Source: Ceratodon purpureus
Taxonomy: Eukaryota > Streptophyta > Bryopsida > Pseudoditrichales > Ditrichaceae
Length of the DNA stretch: 64,000 bases
Reading direction: 5' to 3'
Assembly (NCBI GenBank): GCA_014871385.1
Contig: CM026424.1
Coordinates: 22,134,771-22,198,770, forward strand
This document shows positions 60,801 through 64,000 of the stretch, piece by piece. Each line of letters opens with the position of its first letter. Within the stretch, counting starts at the first letter, position 1. The notes below the pieces were generated by a model, which saw only the letters and a program-made list of their open reading frames with translations, had not been told where the DNA came from and made no database searches. Position numbers and translations under genes: made by a program.

Positions 60801-61891
60801 GTTCCATGGCCTGGAAGCACCGAAGCCACCTATGAACGCAGACCCTGTACATACAGTGGAAAAGTTAGTATGAATCCATGATCGGGTCCTCTATATTGCA
60901 TGCAGTTATTTACTGAAGCATCGGAGTGGTTTTCTGTGTCTTGCAGGTTTATGTTTGCATGGGAGAGAAGTCCTAGTTTATCTCAATCACGTTAGATTCA
61001 CTTACCTTCAACTGGCATGGCGCTTCGTCGCACTGGTGAGCTGAACTGCTGAGACTCCAATCGACTATCCATTGCTGTACGAAGATGAGCGCTGCATCCA
61101 GCAAGAGATACGTTAGTACATATGGTGACGAAATGATACCCGAGGTGAGTAGTATATATACAATGTGCACAAGCTGTAAGCATGCCTCGGAGCATGCATT
61201 CATTTGCCTCGGTCCTGCTATTACTCTTGACTGACAACGCTCATGTAGTCAATGTACTTGCTCGCATAACGCCGTCTATGGTTGCTGACATCATGAACCG
61301 AATCCATGAGCGTCACTACCGGTTGCTTACAAAACGCAGTGGATGTCACGATACAAAATCAATTCACCTACAGTGTTCTATCGGGCACTGTTGCGGCACA
61401 TGCAGAAAAATTCTAACAACATTCGCAGTAATTGGACAGAATTGACACAGGTGTGCAGAGGAAAGGAGCGTACCTTGGAGGAGCAACGATGGAAGATGTG
61501 AGTCTCCTGACCGTCGTTGTTGAATTTTATTTCGAGGTCCATCGTTGAAGTCGCTGTGCTCTCAGCGGTGACTCCGATTTAATGTGCAAGAAATCCTGAC
61601 TGCGCTCTCATGTAATACGCCCCCCGGATCTCAACTAGAAAAGACCCCCCACTAAACCGCAAATGTTCAGATAAAGAAGATTTTTAATTATTTCGCAACT
61701 AGCAGTCCTTGCATAGTGGCCACCAAAGTAGCGGCAAGTTTGGTGGCAAACACCACTCCTTACGGGGCGCCATGTAGGCAACCACGTAGGCTCGGTGAAT
61801 ACCGATGCCTGTGGTGTGAATTCCCCTGGGAACTTTCCCCAGTTTTTACCACTAAGCACTGGCCCATAGTGCCAGGTGCGAAGGCCCCTTT

Positions 61892-63568
61892 AGTATTGGA
61901 TTATTCTGTCAGGGAACATTCTCAAACAATACAGCTACATGGAAAAGCAAGCGGAAATTGTTGCTTCTTTAAGCTTAGAGCCTGCCAAAACATGTTTAAT
62001 CTCGCGAGGATCGGAAGCAAACCCGTGTTGCAACAACCCTGATGGCTCCCATTCGTTGCGCAATTGCATATGAATGAGGCAGGTGCCTCACAGCGTGCAT
62101 TGCTGCAGACGCCTTGAATCGACAAGTCGAGCCCCTGCTTGCGAGTGTGACGGAGGACTGGCCATCCGAAGCGGGTTCTGGGGATTGCGGTTTGGGATTT
62201 GGAGTGGGACGGAGCAGTGGGTAATCAAAGTACAGTTTCATTGCATGCAATGAGGTAGTTAGCAAACAAGCAGGCGCCCAAGGAATCATATTTCTGAATT
62301 CGTGGAATCACTCGAGTTAACGAGAGGGTGTGCCAACCCAAAATAGGCCACGCAAACACCGCTACGGATACACGACCTACTGCAAGAGGTTCCTTCCTCG
62401 GATGCCCTCGTCCTTGCAGTACGCAAGAGTACAAGTCGGGATAACTGGAGTGAAAAATCGAAAATTTATGCCATATGGGAAGGACATGGTTGACATTCTG
62501 CGCGGATCCTTGGAGGTTTTTGTGGTGCAACAGAGGCCAGAGAACTTTTGGGGCGGAGAAAAGCCACTTGTTGTCGAGGAGTACGTCATGCCTTTGAGCT
62601 TTCGAGTCGTACGCATGCATGATTGCTGTCGTCGGATGTTGTCGTTGTGTGCGAATGTTGCCAGCGGAACGCCGTCGTTTGAGGGGCCTCGAAGCCTCCG
62701 GAGTCCGGAGCCAGGCCCGGGTTGCCCAACTTACGAAGCGGAGGAGGTGCAGTTTGACCTTTTCCAGGAGTGAAATGCTTATTATATTGGCGCCGATGCG
62801 CTTTCCCTCGAGCCTGCACAAGTGCCTGAAGATTCGGAGACTCTGCAACACTGCAAGTTGCTGCAACTGGTGCCATCACCGCTGGCGACCCCCGAGTTGG
62901 CTTTATGATTATTATTCTCACCCAATTGCTCATTGCTCAATGCTGCCCACAGACCTGAAAAGTTCGAGCCTCCATTTTCTCGGGGAAGGCATCCGGATGC
63001 CTAAATGTCTTATGGGGCCGTCTCGCCGGCATCCCTACTGACACCAAATTGCATGACTAGGAGAACGTTTGCCGCAAGTTGGCTCATGGAGCTGGGGTGC
63101 CCACTTTTGGGATCAATAAGTTTTAGCGCTTGATGACGGCCGTTCTGTGTGTTGGCTGGGGCGAGCAGGAGTTTGGAGCCCTTTGAATCTTCTGAAGCTT
63201 CATGAGGTTAGCTCTTGAGTTTGTTTGGCCTTTGGTGATCGAGTCAGGATTATTCTGGAGTTCGTTTTTCATTGTTGTGACCTTCTCTGCTCTTCAGGTC
63301 TGGGTAGGGTTTGCAGTGCCGGAGCTCACAAACAAATTTCTCGTAGGAGTTGGGTCGTCATTACTTCAGGTCTTTGGGGCGTTTTTGCATATTATGCCCA
63401 GGACTTGGTTCTAGAATTCTCTGCAAAGATTCGGACTAGTGCCAGCTTTTGGAATAATCCGGACTCCGACAGTAAAACTTCTCTCTCATAATTGCTGCTC
63501 TCAAATTCGTGCAGCTTGAGAGCGAGCCCCATTGTGTAGAAGAACCCTTCGGGGGTTGAGCAAGGAAG
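61892..63568. other. Non-coding, upstream of the last gene
   Basis: Several overlapping frames of 100-210 codons exist on both strands at 62225-62930, but none shows recognisable or coherent protein features. The final few hundred bases, with gcttgagagcgagcccc and similar, probably include the promoter and 5' UTR of the gene at 63569. Confidence 0.35.
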
Positions 63569-64000
63569 ATGTTGCAGATCCTGTCTACAGATCCCGTACT
63601 CGGTAAGCACCTCAACTCCTGCACCACTTTCAGCTAGCACACCTTGACTTTGGCTAGCTTCTTTATAGAGTTTCGCTGATGCTCATACAATGTATTACAC
63701 AATTGCAGGATGCAAGTGCGGTCCGGAGTCTCCGGCTGACGCTGGGTGGCAACCTAACGAGAGCATTATCACAGCGCTTGAGACAGGAGGGGCCTGTAAG
63801 CGGGCCCGCTATGGTGACGATGTGGTCGCCATAGAAGAAGTTAGGGTGAAGTCCTCCGAGGTTCGAAGCACCGGCAGCTTAGAGACTAATCCGCACCCTA
63901 CTCACGAGGACGACGAGCAACTTGCGTCCTGGGACCCTCTCGACGCGCTTGGTTTGGATGTATTCCAGTCCCACATTTTGACACTGTTGGATTCACGGAG
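63569..64000 (+). CDS. 5' part of a gene, possibly an F-box protein (runs off right edge)
   Basis: Exon 1, 63569-63602, encodes MLQILSTDPVLG with a GTAAGC donor; exon 2 begins at 63709 after AATTGCAG and stays open to the edge. The joined frame reads CKCGPESPADAGWQPNES, then an acidic stretch and WDPLDALGLDVFQSHILTLL at the edge. This last part resembles the start of an F-box (hydrophobic helix after a proline, then LDSR), which would make it a substrate adaptor of an SCF ubiquitin ligase. Only about 107 residues are visible, so the assignment is tentative; the exon structure is better supported than the function. Confidence 0.45.

Larger units (their letters stand above)
57290..61891 (+). 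mobile_element. PIF/Harbinger DNA transposon with transposase and Myb/SANT genes
   Basis: The element holds convergent transposase (plus) and Myb/SANT-like (minus) genes, the usual Harbinger pair. Its limits are inferred because both ends recur, inverted, around the short element at 7410-8545: ggcccacggttatagggt at about 57295 and gtgccaggtgcgaaggcccc at about 61869-61888. Only a very short terminal dyad (GG(C/Y)CC) is apparent, and I could not fix the target-site duplication. The left end carries a gctcgccgctctccgctcgc array near 57372. With both genes interrupted, the element is probably non-autonomous now. Confidence 0.65.

Noticed and set aside
62225-62930. Overlapping frames of 115-213 codons on both strands
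   Set aside because: No coherent motifs, competing frames on both strands and no splice context linking them to a neighbour.

Overview
The window is eukaryotic nuclear DNA from a land plant. A spliced plant-type ADP-glucose pyrophosphorylase gene runs off the left edge, the introns are short with GT..AG borders, and there are PIF/Harbinger and MULE transposons with plant-style domain architecture. The kinase and several orphan families look bryophyte-like (moss), but that is recall-based inference, not proof. Most of the window is repeat-rich accessory sequence; only the left edge and perhaps the right edge look like ordinary host genes.

Layout. 1-2.4 kb: 3' part of the AGPase large subunit. 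3.3-6.7 kb: degraded coding relics and a kinase-like gene with an in-frame stop. 7.4-8.5 kb: an internally deleted relative of the Harbinger element found at 57.3-61.9 kb. 9.8-41.1 kb: four paralogues (A 9.8-11.9 minus, B 16.0-18.2 minus, C 29.5-31.7 plus, D 39.6-41.1 plus) of an unnamed family made of a conserved N-terminal domain, a coiled coil and an unusual C-terminal RING-like zinc module. They sit around a near-identical inverted repeat (13.6-15.6 kb and 32.7-34.4 kb) with a 17.1 kb spacer, and the paralogues point outward from its centre. The repeat arms and a third partial copy at 20.2-21.0 kb carry 215-bp tandem units with a tRNA-like B box. An orphan 408-aa gene lies in the spacer. 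A spliced, possibly transposase-like gene (34.7-37.2 kb) and a coiled-coil reading frame (37.4-38.1 kb) lie outside it.

43.9-51.3 kb is the most interesting locus. It is a ten-exon minus-strand gene whose inferred exons join in frame to 1,198 residues. It has a ParB-like domain followed by a class-beta amino-methyltransferase domain in motif order IV, V, X, I, II. Two of its introns, and no other place I found, hold 16 copies of a near-palindromic 12-mer, GCCGGYRCCGGC. A ParB-like protein whose own introns are filled with a palindrome suggests a self-recognition or autoregulatory system; that link is inference. Its 3' flank is a 1.3 kb GGGAGA minisatellite.

52.0-54.9 kb is a MULE-type transposase gene that has lost its central part. 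55.2-56.8 kb holds two small orphan genes. 57.3-61.9 kb is a Harbinger element with convergent transposase and Myb/SANT genes, each interrupted by one in-frame TAG. From 63.6 kb to the right edge is the start of a gene that may encode an F-box protein. All exon borders were read by eye from reading frame, splice signals and homology; none has transcript support.
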